Source: Geminocystis herdmanii PCC 6308
Lineage (GTDB): Bacteria; Cyanobacteriota; Cyanobacteriia; Cyanobacteriales; Cyanobacteriaceae
Length of the DNA: 64,000 bases
Reading direction: 5' to 3'
Assembly (NCBI RefSeq): GCF_000332235.1
Contig: NZ_CM001775.1
Coordinates: 1,766,230 to 1,830,229 of the forward strand
Shown: positions 26,076 through 35,293 of the stretch, piece by piece
How positions within the stretch are numbered: the first letter of the stretch is position 1
How the letters are laid out: the number at the start of each line of letters is the position of its first letter
The notes under the pieces: model-generated
What the model was told of the DNA's origin: nothing
Databases searched by the model: none
What the model saw: the letters and a program-made list of their open reading frames with translations, nothing else
Program-made: the position numbers and the translations under genes

Positions 26076-26880
26076 CCTACAATCCGATAATTTAAGCCAT
26101 GATACAGAGGTTGACGTACTAAATTCCCCCCAAATAGTAAACGAGTACCAATACGATTTTCTTCTAAATGACGTACTAAATCGTTACGGGTAAAAGGTGC
26201 AGATTCTTTGACAAAGACAGGAAAACCAAACCAACTCGGTTCAGAATTGGGTGCTGGATCAGGTAAAGTTAAGAAATCTTGTAAATCAGCGAGATTCTCT
26301 TTTAAAAACTGGAAATTTTCCTGACGTTTTGTTACAAATTCAGGTAATTTATCTAATTGAGCGACACCGACGGCGGCTTGCATATCTGTCATTTTTAAGT
26401 TATAACCGACATGATCATAAGTATATTTGTGATCGTAACCAAAGGGTAAATCTCCTAGTTGCCAACCGAAACGTTTATTACAAGTATTGTCCACCCCCGG
26501 AGGACACCAACAACTTCTACCCCAATCACGGAAAGACTCGACAATTTTTTTCAAACGGGTATCATTGGTTAAAACTGCACCTCCTTCACCCATAGTAATA
26601 TGATGGGCAGGATAAAAACTTACTGTGGCTAAATGTCCAAAAGTACCTGTTTTTTTCCGTTATAAACGCTTCCCACTGCGTCGCAATTATCTTCAATTAA
26701 CCATAAATCATGTTTTTGGGCAAAGGCAGTAATAGCGTCTAAATTGAAAGGATTACCCAAAGTGTGAGCGATCATAATTGCCCTTGTTTTATCAGATAAA
26801 GCTGATTCTAGTTGATCTACATCAATGTCATAACTAGGTAATTTTACATCAAGAAAAACTGGTACTAAATTGCTCAAAAA
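25949..26880 (-). pseudogene. rfbH: RfbH (CDP-4-keto-6-deoxyglucose 3-dehydratase), truncated and frameshifted
   Basis: About 310 of some 435 residues of a PLP-dependent RfbH-like enzyme remain. The first segment (26880 to about 26640) reads [20 protein letters not shown] and [17 protein letters not shown]. Then a one-base deletion in a run of A (A7 where A8 restores the frame) breaks it. The second segment resumes as [24 protein letters not shown] and continues to the normal C-terminus. The first roughly 125 residues are gone, fused to an rfbG fragment. The enzyme, needed for CDP-3,6-dideoxyhexoses, cannot be made. Confidence 0.87.
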
Positions 26881-27034
26881 GAGAAGGTTGCGTATTTGGT
26901 GATAAACTCAAACCTGCTACTTCTGCCCCTAAGTTTAATAACCATAAAGATAACCATGCACCTTTAAAGCCCGTATGCCCAGTTATAAATACTTTTTTAC
27001 CTTGCCAAAATTGTGGCGTTACCAAACTTTCCAA
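26874..27034 (-). pseudogene. rfbG: RfbG (CDP-glucose 4,6-dehydratase), N-terminal remnant
   Basis: Only about 54 of some 360 residues remain. The frame includes PQFWQGKKVFITGHTGFKG and [20 protein letters not shown], the NAD-binding start of the SDR dehydratase. At about 26874-26880 it runs straight into the interior of rfbH in another frame, the mark of a deletion that removed the rest of rfbG and the start of rfbH. It overlaps the end of the rfbF gene, as in intact rfbFG operons. Confidence 0.85.
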
Positions 27035-27215
27035 GGTGCGTCTCCTTTTTCGTATAAAGATTTTAATAATTCTAATTCTCTATAGGTATCCATACATTGC
27101 CAGAAACCTTCATGGTGATAAACAGCTAATTCTCCTTTATCTGCTAGGATGCGTAAAGGTTCGGCTTCAAAAATGGTATCATCGTTTTCGATTAAGTCTA
27201 AAACTTGTCGATTTA

Positions 27216-28244
27216 TAGCAATTTCTACCCTTATGAGGTACACTATCTTTAGATTTTAATTAAAACTAATATAAACAAAGATGAAATCATACTCTATTGA
27301 TCTTAGGCAAAAAATAGTTGATGTTTATTTACAAAATAAAGTCTCTATCAGATCATTAGCACAAAGATTTTCCGTGGCAAAAAGTTTTGTCCAAAAAATT
27401 ATTAAACAATATCAAGATACTGGTGATGTTTCCCCTTTGAAGCGAGGAGGAGCAAGTCAAAGTAAAGTTCAAGAACCAAACTTATTAGTTTTAGAAAATA
27501 TTATTAAGAACAATAATGATTGTACATTAAAAGAACTTTGTGATTTATTAACTTTAGAAACAGGTATTCAGGTAAGTATATCAACAATGTGGCGACTGTG
27601 TGAAAAACTCAATTATACTGTAAAAAAAAACTCTGTACGCCACAGAAAAACATACTGAAAAAGTACAACAGAAACGATGTGAATATTGGCAACAAATTAG
27701 AGATATTGACGAAAAAGACTTAATATTTTTAGATGAATCAGGGGTTAATTTAGCATTAGTAAGATTATATGCAAGAGCTTTAAAAGGAGAAAGAGCAAGA
27801 GGAGAAAAACCACAAAAAAGAGGTAAAAATATATCCATGATAGGAGCAATATCATTAGAAGGAGTAATAGAATTAAGCAATATTTATGGAGCAGTAGATG
27901 GATTAACTTTTGAGGCTTTCATTGTCAGAAAATTAGTCCCAAAATTATGGAAAGGAGCTTGCGTAGTAATGGATAATGCAAAGATTCATTTGGGAGAAAC
28001 GATCAGAAAAGAAATAGAAAAAGTCGGCGCAAAATTAATATATCTATCACCTTATTCACCAGATTTTTCCCCCATAGAGAATTTCTGGTCAAAAATAAAA
28101 GCATTATTGAAAAAAATGTCCCCAAGAAGTTATGTAGAATTAATAGAGGCTATTGAATTAGCAATAGAAAAAGTGAGTAAAAACGATATTCATGGTTGGT
28201 TTACTCATTGCTGTTACTGTACCTCATAACAGTGAAAATTGCTA
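27216..28244. mobile_element. IS630-family insertion sequence (1029 bp)
   Basis: The element starts TAGCAATTTCTA and ends TAGTGAAAATTGCTA-like sequence, with inverted repeats of about 26-28 bases matching at 24 of 28 positions when the flanking TA is included. It is flanked by TA on both sides (27214-27215 and 28245-28246), the IS630/Tc1-mariner target. The inside holds a two-phase transposase gene. It interrupts rfbF. Confidence 0.9.
27281..28229 (+). CDS. IS630-family transposase in two overlapping frames
   Basis: The first frame (27281-27658, 125 residues) is the helix-turn-helix DNA-binding part starting MKSYSIDLRQKIVDVYLQ. The second frame (readable from about 27620 to 28229) is the DDE catalytic part, with IFLDESG, CVVMDNAKIH and SPDFSPIENFWSKIK carrying D, D and E. 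The switch lies at a run of nine A residues near 27622-27630, where skipping one base joins ...NYTVKK to TLYATEKHTEK. IS630 elements often use frameshifting or slippage at A runs, so it may be functional. A simple inactivating indel is the alternative. Confidence 0.88.
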
Positions 28245-28980
28245 TAATACCATATAACCACCGTTAATCCAACCATCTGAAGTTTGAGGTTTTTCTTTAA
28301 AACTGGTGACAAGATTATTCTCAATTTGTAACTCACCGAAACGAGAAGGAGGACGTACAGCGCTAACGGTGGCTAGTTTACCATGACTTTGATGATAAGC
28401 TAATAACTTATTTAGATCAATATTGGCAACACCATCACCATAGGTAGCCATGAAAATATCTGAATTTGATTTATCTAGGTAATTTTTGAGGCGTTTTAAC
28501 CTACCGCCCGTCATGGTTTCTTCTCCCGTGTTAATTAACCAGATTTTCCAATTTTCTTCATCATGCCCTTTATCTAAATGGGTGATTTTCTGTTGTCCTA
28601 ATTCTAGTAAAATATCGCTATGATTCCAGTCATAGTTAATAAAATACTCTCGAATCATATCGCCTTTGTAGCCTAAGCAGAGCATGAAGTTATGAAACCC
28701 ATAACTAGAATAGCTTTTCATTATATGCCAAATCATCGGTCGATCACCTACCATAACCATCGGCTTAGGGCGAAATTCCGTTTCTTCTTTTAAACGAGTG
28801 CCTTTCCCGCCACACAAAATAGCGATAGGGATATTATTACTCATGATGGATTTTAAAAACAAATTAAATTTGTTAAAAATTATAATCGATTCACGCTTGA
28901 AAATTTAGAAAATAAAGCCTCTAATTACTGGTAAATTATTAATTTGCAAGTGTTTTTTATAATTTCTTAACTTTCAAAGT

Positions 28981-29664
28981 ATGTATTTATTGATTCCAGC
29001 AGCAGGAATGGGCAAAAGAATGGGAAGTTCTCAAAATAAGTTGTTATTACAATTAAAAGGGAAACCCCTATTAGCATGGACATTAATCTCTGCTAATGAA
29101 TCAAAAACCATCGAATGGATTGGAATTATGGGACAATCCTATGATTTTCCTGTGTTTGAAGAAATTATTGATCGAATTCAATTGTCCAAACCAGTGAAAT
29201 TGATTCAAGGAGGTGACACTCGGCAACAATCTGTCTATAACGGTTTACAAGCCTTACCATCAGAAGCAAAAAAAGTCTTAATTCATGATGGAGCGAGATG
29301 TTTGGCGACTCCAAATTTGTTCGATCGATGTACACAAACTTTATTACACTGTCAAGGATTAATCGCTGCCGTACCTGTCAAAGATACCATTAAAATCGTT
29401 GACGATAATCTACAAGTAACTGACACTCCCCCCAGAGAAAATTTATGGGCTGCCCAAACTCCCCAAGGTTTTGACGTAGAATTATTAAAAAAATGTCACG
29501 AAAAAGGACTTAATTTAGGTTGGGAAGTAACAGACGATGCGGCATTACTAGAAAAATGTGGTTTTTCTGTACAGATAGTTAACGGTGAAGAAACTAACCT
29601 GAAAGTAACTACCCCCATAGACTTGACGATCGCAGAATTTATCTTACAACAAAAAAGTTATTGA
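28981..29664 (+). CDS. ispD: 2-C-methyl-D-erythritol 4-phosphate cytidylyltransferase
   Basis: This 227-residue enzyme performs the CTP-dependent step of the MEP isoprenoid pathway, which supplies carotenoids, the chlorophyll phytyl tail and quinones. The N-terminal nucleotide loop LIPAAGMGKRMGSSQNKLL has the conserved Gly, Arg and Lys residues. VLIHDGARCL near residue 100 and AAVPVKDTIK near 130 are further IspD hallmarks. It is divergent from the rfbF remnant. The 234-bp spacer after it holds no gene and no obvious repeat. The start is ATG at 28981. Confidence 0.95.
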   Translation: MYLLIPAAGMGKRMGSSQNKLLLQLKGKPLLAWTLISANESKTIEWIGIMGQSYDFPVFEEIIDRIQLSKPVKLIQGGDTRQQSVYNGLQALPSEAKKVLIHDGARCLATPNLFDRCTQTLLHCQGLIAAVPVKDTIKIVDDNLQVTDTPPRENLWAAQTPQGFDVELLKKCHEKGLNLGWEVTDDAALLEKCGFSVQIVNGEETNLKVTTPIDLTIAEFILQQKSY

Positions 29665-29898
29665 TCAATTCCTCATTTATTAGACTTCTCCACAAATTAT
29701 ATTTTTAATAGCTAAAACTATTGTAGAGACGTAAAATTTTACATCTCTATCTCAATTCTTGCAGGTGTCTATTGTGCATTCTCCATTTGACCTTGTTCAT
29801 TTGTCTTGAAAATAGCTATGATTAAACATAGTAATGATGTTGCCCATTGTTAAATTTTCCTTTCATTGTTTAGAGTCGAAACTTCTTGAGAAAAAGCT

Positions 29899-32800
29899 AT
29901 GATTACCAGTGAACAAGCCAGTCAAAACCAAAAACTCTACAAACAGACTTTGATTCGTCTGGGAGAAATGTTAAAAATCCTCAAACAAGGTGATAACAGT
30001 CGTAATCGAGAACATATTAAATCTCATTGTAATTTTTTATCCATTGAAGGCAAAAAATTAAATCTTTTTGGCTGGGTGGAAATTATGGAAACCGCCAAGA
30101 TAGCTATTCTTAATTCAGAAAATGAGTATAACTCCACCACGAAACTCATTATCAAAGAAATTAAAAAAGCGGCAGAATATTTACTCAAAAATGAAGTTAA
30201 TTCTATTTTTGTCGATGATAGCCTACAAATATTAGCACCCAACGCTCGATCGAGACTAATGGACTTAGAAACCGTTTATATCGATGCAGCAGAAATAAAA
30301 ATGGCACAGGAAGAAGCCGAATTCTATACTCCTAGCCCTACCCTAGCAAAAGATTTATGGAAAGAAACTCAAATCGACTTTAATCCCCCCATTCCACCCG
30401 TACCAGAAAGTGATGATATTATCTCCGAAGATGAAGAAGAAGACAGCGACATATTCAATGACTTAGGATTATCCGATAACGATGGATTACTCGATGATTG
30501 GTTAGACGATGACTCATTTGCCGATGACAGTCAAGAAGTTAGTGCTGTATTTGTAGGAGAAAAAGATTTTAATACCCATATTCAAAAACCAGAAGAATCA
30601 GAAGAAGAGGACGATTTAAGTAACTTATTTGACGATGATGATAACGAACATTTTGAAATTGATGGCTGGGAAAATAATCAAGAAATCCCTCAAGGAATAG
30701 AATCGGATGATTGGTCATTTTTCTCAGAAGATGATCAAGATAATTCTGTTATTTCTTCATCCCTTGACATGGATGATATAGACGAAGGCTTAGAAGCACT
30801 ATTTGATGAAAACGATCGTGAAACGGCACTGCACGAACACGAAGTGGAACTCCACGATGCCAACGGCAACTTGCACGATCGAACATCTTCCATTGACTAT
30901 AAATCAACCTTTATTCAAGGAGACTTTAATTCAGAAGAATTAGATGAATTAGATAACTTATTCACAGATAACGAAAATGTCAGAAGTACCGTTATCATTG
31001 ATGATCCTGAAGCGGAATTAGAAGGAATATTACAAAACCTTGATGACTTAGAAATAGAAGACGATTTTCCCAGTACGGGCAGTGCCAACACCTATCAAAT
31101 TTTACAACCTCAAAAACGCAAACAACCCCTTGTTCTTGTTTATGATGAATTTGAAGACTTAAATAACTTACTCACTCATAACTTATTATGGGTAGAACCA
31201 GAAGACCCATTTTCTGATTTAGAATCAATTATCTTTAACTCCTTTATTAACTATTATGAAGATCATCGGGATTTAGAAAGATTCGTTAATACTTCCCCTC
31301 ATCTTGAAAACGTTGATTGGCAAGAATTGAGTAATATTATTAATGACTTGCCCGTGGGAGACTTTTCAGGAAATCAAAATATCTCCAAAGAAACCAACAC
31401 AGGTTTAAGTGAATTAGATAAACTTCTAGCTCAAGCGGATAAAACTAAAGGGAAATCTTCACAAAAATGGACTCGCCCTCAAAATAATTCCCCAGCAAAA
31501 ACTGCACCAAAAACTTTTGAACAAAGTATGCGAGTACCAGTTAAACAACTGGATAACTTAAATAACCTCATTGGGGAAATGGTAGTTCGTCGTAATCGTC
31601 TGGAGGAAGATCAAGACAAGTTAAGACAATTTTTAGAGAATCTTCTTTCCCATGTGCAAAATTTAAGTGATGTGGGTGCAAGAATGCAAGATACTTACGA
31701 AAGAAGTCTTCTTGAGGGGGCTTTAATTGATAGCCGTAAAAGAAATGAAGCTACCGTAAAAGCTCAATTGGCAAGGGCTGAAAATCGATCGATGGGACGC
31801 TCACAAAGTGGCACTATGCGATCGAGCAACACCTACATAGGGGGAGATGATTCAGAAAATAATAAATTTCAACCCCCCGAATTAGACGAGTTAGAATTAG
31901 ATCGTTTTACAGGATTTCACCTGTTAGCCCAAGATATTTTAGAATTAATTGTACGGGTAAGAGAGTCAACTTCTGATATTCAATTCCTTGTGGATGAAAC
32001 AGATCAATTAGGGCGAAACTTAAGGCAAGTTACAACTCAACTCCAAGAGGAGATTAATAAATCTCGCATGGTGCAGTTTTCCCAAAATGCCGATCGACTT
32101 CCCCTACCCATTCGCAAAATTGCCGAAGGCTACAACAAACAAATACAACTAAAAGTAGAAGGTAGAGAGGTTCTCATTGATAAAATGATCCTTGAACATT
32201 TATGGGATCCTCTCCTACAAATTACCAAAAACTGTGTTACTCACGGCATCGAACTCCCCGAAGAGAGGGAATCGATCGGTAAACCTCCTGCTGGTACAAT
32301 CACCGTCAGAGCCTTTTTACAAGGACCTCAAACCGTAATTTCAGTGTCCGATGACGGAGCAGGAATCGATCCTCACAAAATTAAGAAAAAAGCCATTCAA
32401 AACAAGCTCATCACCCCTAGCCAAGCCCAAAGCCTGAAAGATCAAGAAGTTTACGAGTTTTTATTCCATGCAGGATTTACTACCAAAGAAAAAGCCGATA
32501 GTCACGCTGGTAGAGGGGTTGGTTTAGACATTGTACGCACAAAATTAAACGAAATTCGAGGCACAGTCACCGTTGATTCTACTTTAGGATTAGGTACAAC
32601 TTTTACCATCCGTTTACCTTTAACCCTGAGTATTGGTAAAGCACTCTGTTGTATGAATGACGGAACTCGTATTGCCTTCCCCATAGACGGAATTGAGGAC
32701 ACGAAAGATTATTCCGCCAATGAAATTAAAGTCAACGCTCAAGGGCAAAAATGTATTCTTTGGAAAAATAATTTATTACCTTTCCGTCCTTTAAGTACAT

Positions 32801-34005
32801 TGATGAACTATAATCGTCAAATAACTCGTAGTATTATTTATACTAGCAATGTCCAAGATGAAACCATCCCCATCGTTATCTTGAGAGGTGGTAACAATCT
32901 TTTGGCAATTCAAGTAGATCAAGTATTAGGACAAGAAGAAATCGTTATTAAGCAAATTGCCGGTCCTTTACCCAAGCCCAAAGGTATCGCCGGGGCTACC
33001 GTACGCAGTGACGGTATTGTTATGCCCATTGGCGATGTTATCGAACTTATTGAAATTGCTCAAGGTAATCTCAGTACCAAAGTCCATCTTGATATGCCCG
33101 AAGGTTTCCAGTCCGATCGAACCGTCGTCGCTCAACCCGTCAAAACTCAACCATTAATCCTAATTGTCGATGACTCCATCACCGTGAGAGAAATGTTATC
33201 CATGAGTTTAAGTAAAGCTGGTTATCGTTTTGAACAAGCCAGAGACGGACAAGAAGCATGGCAGAAACTTCGATCGGGCTTACCCTGTGATATAGTATTC
33301 TGCGATATTGAAATGCCGAGAATGAACGGATTAGAGCTATTACAGAACATCCAAGAAGACCCCACCCTTAATCATCTTCCCGTTGCGATTTTATCCTCAA
33401 GGGGTGCAGAAAAACATCAGCGTATCGCTGCGGAATTAGGAGCTTCCGCTTATCTAATCAAACCCTATGTGGACTCAGATTTGCTAGAATCGACTAAGAG
33501 AATGTTAGAAGGGGAAGTATTACTAGCAGGAAGTACAAAAAAACCGAAAGCCAAAGCCGAAAAATCTACTTCTTCACCCCAACAACAAAATACCGTTGCC
33601 GGAAAGAAAAAAACCAAATCTTCTCCGATGGTATTAATTATCGATGACTCCGTAGTAGTCAGAGAAATGTTATCGATGACATTCAAAAAAGCAGGTTATC
33701 AAGTGGAACAAGCCAGAGATGGACAAGACGCATGGGATAAAGTGGTAGGTGGGCTACCCTGTGATTTATTACTGTGCGACATTGAAATGCCTCGCATGAA
33801 CGGTTTAGAGTTACTGGCAAAAATGCAACAAGACGAAAAGTTATCTAAATTACCCGTTGCCATGGTGACATCTCGTGGAGCAGAAAAACACCGTAAAATT
33901 GCTGCCGATTTGGGAGCAAAAGCCTATTTTACGAAACCTTATTTAGAGGAAGAATTACTAACCGCAGCCCAAAAATTAATCAAAGGAGAAGTTTTATTAA
34001 GTTAG
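29899..34005 (+). CDS. CheA-like hybrid histidine kinase with two receiver domains
   Basis: This 1368-residue chemotaxis/phototaxis-type kinase has an N-terminal Hpt-like region (residues 1-110), then a long acidic linker (about 170-480). A dimerisation segment follows (about 540-640), then a CheA-type ATPase (about 760-905; KNCVTHGIELPEER, DDGAGIDPHKI, GRGVGLDIV) and a CheW domain (about 910-1060). Two similar receivers (from about 1085 and 1243) carry VDDSITVREM/CDIEMPRMNG and IDDSVVVREM/CDIEMPRMNG. The usual Hpt motif HSxKG is not seen; HCNFLSIEGKKLNLFGW stands in its place. Cyanobacterial relatives control type IV pilus motility. No cheW or mcp genes adjoin it. Residues 306-326 hold a 7-residue repeat (DRETALH type). 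Confidence 0.92.
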   Translation: MITSEQASQNQKLYKQTLIRLGEMLKILKQGDNSRNREHIKSHCNFLSIEGKKLNLFGWVEIMETAKIAILNSENEYNSTTKLIIKEIKKAAEYLLKNEVNSIFVDDSLQILAPNARSRLMDLETVYIDAAEIKMAQEEAEFYTPSPTLAKDLWKETQIDFNPPIPPVPESDDIISEDEEEDSDIFNDLGLSDNDGLLDDWLDDDSFADDSQEVSAVFVGEKDFNTHIQKPEESEEEDDLSNLFDDDDNEHFEIDGWENNQEIPQGIESDDWSFFSEDDQDNSVISSSLDMDDIDEGLEALFDENDRETALHEHEVELHDANGNLHDRTSSIDYKSTFIQGDFNSEELDELDNLFTDNENVRSTVIIDDPEAELEGILQNLDDLEIEDDFPSTGSANTYQILQPQKRKQPLVLVYDEFEDLNNLLTHNLLWVEPEDPFSDLESIIFNSFINYYEDHRDLERFVNTSPHLENVDWQELSNIINDLPVGDFSGNQNISKETNTGLSELDKLLAQADKTKGKSSQKWTRPQNNSPAKTAPKTFEQSMRVPVKQLDNLNNLIGEMVVRRNRLEEDQDKLRQFLENLLSHVQNLSDVGARMQDTYERSLLEGALIDSRKRNEATVKAQLARAENRSMGRSQSGTMRSSNTYIGGDDSENNKFQPPELDELELDRFTGFHLLAQDILELIVRVRESTSDIQFLVDETDQLGRNLRQVTTQLQEEINKSRMVQFSQNADRLPLPIRKIAEGYNKQIQLKVEGREVLIDKMILEHLWDPLLQITKNCVTHGIELPEERESIGKPPAGTITVRAFLQGPQTVISVSDDGAGIDPHKIKKKAIQNKLITPSQAQSLKDQEVYEFLFHAGFTTKEKADSHAGRGVGLDIVRTKLNEIRGTVTVDSTLGLGTTFTIRLPLTLSIGKALCCMNDGTRIAFPIDGIEDTKDYSANEIKVNAQGQKCILWKNNLLPFRPLSTLMNYNRQITRSIIYTSNVQDETIPIVILRGGNNLLAIQVDQVLGQEEIVIKQIAGPLPKPKGIAGATVRSDGIVMPIGDVIELIEIAQGNLSTKVHLDMPEGFQSDRTVVAQPVKTQPLILIVDDSITVREMLSMSLSKAGYRFEQARDGQEAWQKLRSGLPCDIVFCDIEMPRMNGLELLQNIQEDPTLNHLPVAILSSRGAEKHQRIAAELGASAYLIKPYVDSDLLESTKRMLEGEVLLAGSTKKPKAKAEKSTSSPQQQNTVAGKKKTKSSPMVLIIDDSVVVREMLSMTFKKAGYQVEQARDGQDAWDKVVGGLPCDLLLCDIEMPRMNGLELLAKMQQDEKLSKLPVAMVTSRGAEKHRKIAADLGAKAYFTKPYLEEELLTAAQKLIKGEVLLS
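30814..30876. repeat. three 21-bp repeat units inside the CheA-like gene
   Basis: Three consecutive 21-bp units, the first beginning GATCGTGAAACGGCACTG, end in the next GATCG at 30877. They encode DRETALH, EHEVELH and DANGNLH. Related units occur at 42151-42192, 47173-47193 and 62335-62355. Confidence 0.75.
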
Positions 34006-34066
34006 GTAATCGGTGTTAGGTAATCGGTTTTAGAAGCTGTTTGAAAAGCCTTAATTTTGACCATTG

Positions 34067-34141
34067 CTCCCCCCTTGCCCCCTTGAAGAAGGGGGAAATA
34101 TTAGAGAAAGTCCCCCTTAGTAAGGGGGATTTAGGGGGATC
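34067..34141. repeat. C/G-rich dispersed repeat between the kinase and DUF928 genes
   Basis: Two hairpin-forming parts (CCCCCTTG...AAGGGGG and GTCCCCCTTAGTAAGGGGGATTTAGGGG) match the family at 8832-8908 and in mfd. It lies in the 238-bp spacer 34006-34243, which otherwise ends with the DUF928 ribosome binding site. Confidence 0.75.
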
Positions 34142-34243
34142 AGAAACCTTTAAAACAGGTTCTTAGATTATAAATGGATTGAACTTTTTATTTTTTATTA
34201 CGTCTTAATCTTAGTTAAATTATTTTATTTGGAGGTCAATCTA

Positions 34244-34933
34244 ATGTTAAAAATACACAAAAAATCATTAATAGGACTTAGTTTATTAATTAGTATAATA
34301 CCTTCGTTAATTTTTTCCGTGAAGGCGATCGAATTTCCTGATGCACCAGAAAGAGAACCTCCTCAAAGTACGGCGGCAGGAGGAAGAAGGGGCGGTTGTG
34401 TTCGTGGTAATATGCCTATTACACCCTTAACTCCTAATCAGGATAATTCTGTCAAAACTGTTTCCCCTCAACCTCAATTTTTTGTTTATATTCCTCCCTC
34501 AAAAGCTAAATTTTTCCAATTTATCTTAAAGGATGAAACGGGTAATGAAATCGATAATCAAGAAATTCCTATTACTGAAAGTGATGCTATTATGAGTATA
34601 AATGTTAGCGAAAAAACCAATTTAGAAGTAGGGAAAAAATACCTATGGGAAATCTCTTTGATTTGTAATCCTATGGTCGTGAATAACAGTAGTTATACAA
34701 AAGGTTCGATCGAACGAGTTACCTTAGACGAAAATATCAAAAAAGAATTATTGGCAAATAAAGACATCCTCAAACAAGCACAAATTTATGCTAATAATAA
34801 TATTTGGCAAGATACTATCTCCTTAGTGGGTAGTATTCAAGAATCACAACCTCAAGAATGGCAACAATTATTAACCTCTGTGGGTTTGGAAAATTTAAAA
34901 GAGAAAAAATTAATTTCTGAAGACTCGCCATGA
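34244..34933 (+). CDS. DUF928 domain secreted protein
   Basis: This 229-residue protein starts with a lysine-rich N-terminus and a hydrophobic stretch (SLIGLSLLISIIPSLIFSVKA) typical of a signal peptide, so it is probably exported. The mature part begins with a GGRRGGCVRG segment and continues with FFVYIPPSKAKFFQFILKD and GKKYLWEISLICNP, features of DUF928, a cyanobacterial family often found near CHAT-domain and adenylate-cyclase-type proteins. The function is unknown. GGAGG at 34231-34235, eight bases before the ATG, fixes the start at 34244. Confidence 0.82.
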   Translation: MLKIHKKSLIGLSLLISIIPSLIFSVKAIEFPDAPEREPPQSTAAGGRRGGCVRGNMPITPLTPNQDNSVKTVSPQPQFFVYIPPSKAKFFQFILKDETGNEIDNQEIPITESDAIMSINVSEKTNLEVGKKYLWEISLICNPMVVNNSSYTKGSIERVTLDENIKKELLANKDILKQAQIYANNNIWQDTISLVGSIQESQPQEWQQLLTSVGLENLKEKKLISEDSP

Positions 34934-35069
34934 TAACCTTAGCAGATATTTATTCTGGGAAGGGTTTTTTTAATTCGTGTTGAATTTCAGAAAACTATCC
35001 ATTCAAGTAGCAACAGGTTATTGTAGAATAGGATAAACAATTTTTAGTAAGCAAAAGTATAAAAAAGTT

Positions 35070-35186
35070 ATGACACCTTCTTTAAGTAGTTTTTTGTGGA
35101 GTTTGGTGTGGGGTGCGGCGATCGTAGTTATTCCTGCAACCATCGGCTTAATTGCCGTTAGTCAAGCGGATAAAATTCGCCGTTAA
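35070..35186 (+). CDS. psbX: photosystem II protein PsbX
   Basis: A 38-residue protein, [20 protein letters not shown] followed by [18 protein letters not shown], matches cyanobacterial PsbX closely. It has one membrane helix (about residues 9-30) and a basic cytoplasmic end. PsbX is a small intrinsic subunit of photosystem II near the secondary quinone site and cytochrome b559. The gene is too short for most length cut-offs. It lies upstream of ycf66 on the same strand, a recurring cyanobacterial pairing. The spacer to ycf66 contains a seven-base CTCCTAA-type repeat at about 35205-35258. Confidence 0.95.
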   Translation: MTPSLSSFLWSLVWGAAIVVIPATIGLIAVSQADKIRR

Positions 35187-35293
35187 ATCAAGATTCAGAT
35201 ATTCCTATCTCCTAACTCCTATCTCCCAACTTCTAACTCCTAATTCCTAATTCTCTGATAGGATAGAAAAATATAGCAGTTTAAGTTTTAGTC

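Larger units (their letters stand above)
27019..28844 (-). pseudogene. rfbF: RfbF (glucose-1-phosphate cytidylyltransferase), split by IS630 element
   Basis: The 5' part (28844 to 28246) encodes IPIAILCGGKGTRLKEETEF and RPKPMVMVGDRPMIWHIMK and continues to INGGYMVL. The 3' part (27214 to 27019) encodes NRQVLDLIENDDTIFEAEP and GFWQCMDTYRELELL up to DAPWKVW. Taking out the element at 27216-28244 and one TA joins GGYMVL to NRQVLD in frame, giving a normal length of about 260 residues. RfbF starts the CDP-sugar branch for O-antigen hexoses. With rfbG and rfbH also broken, the branch is dead. Confidence 0.92.
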
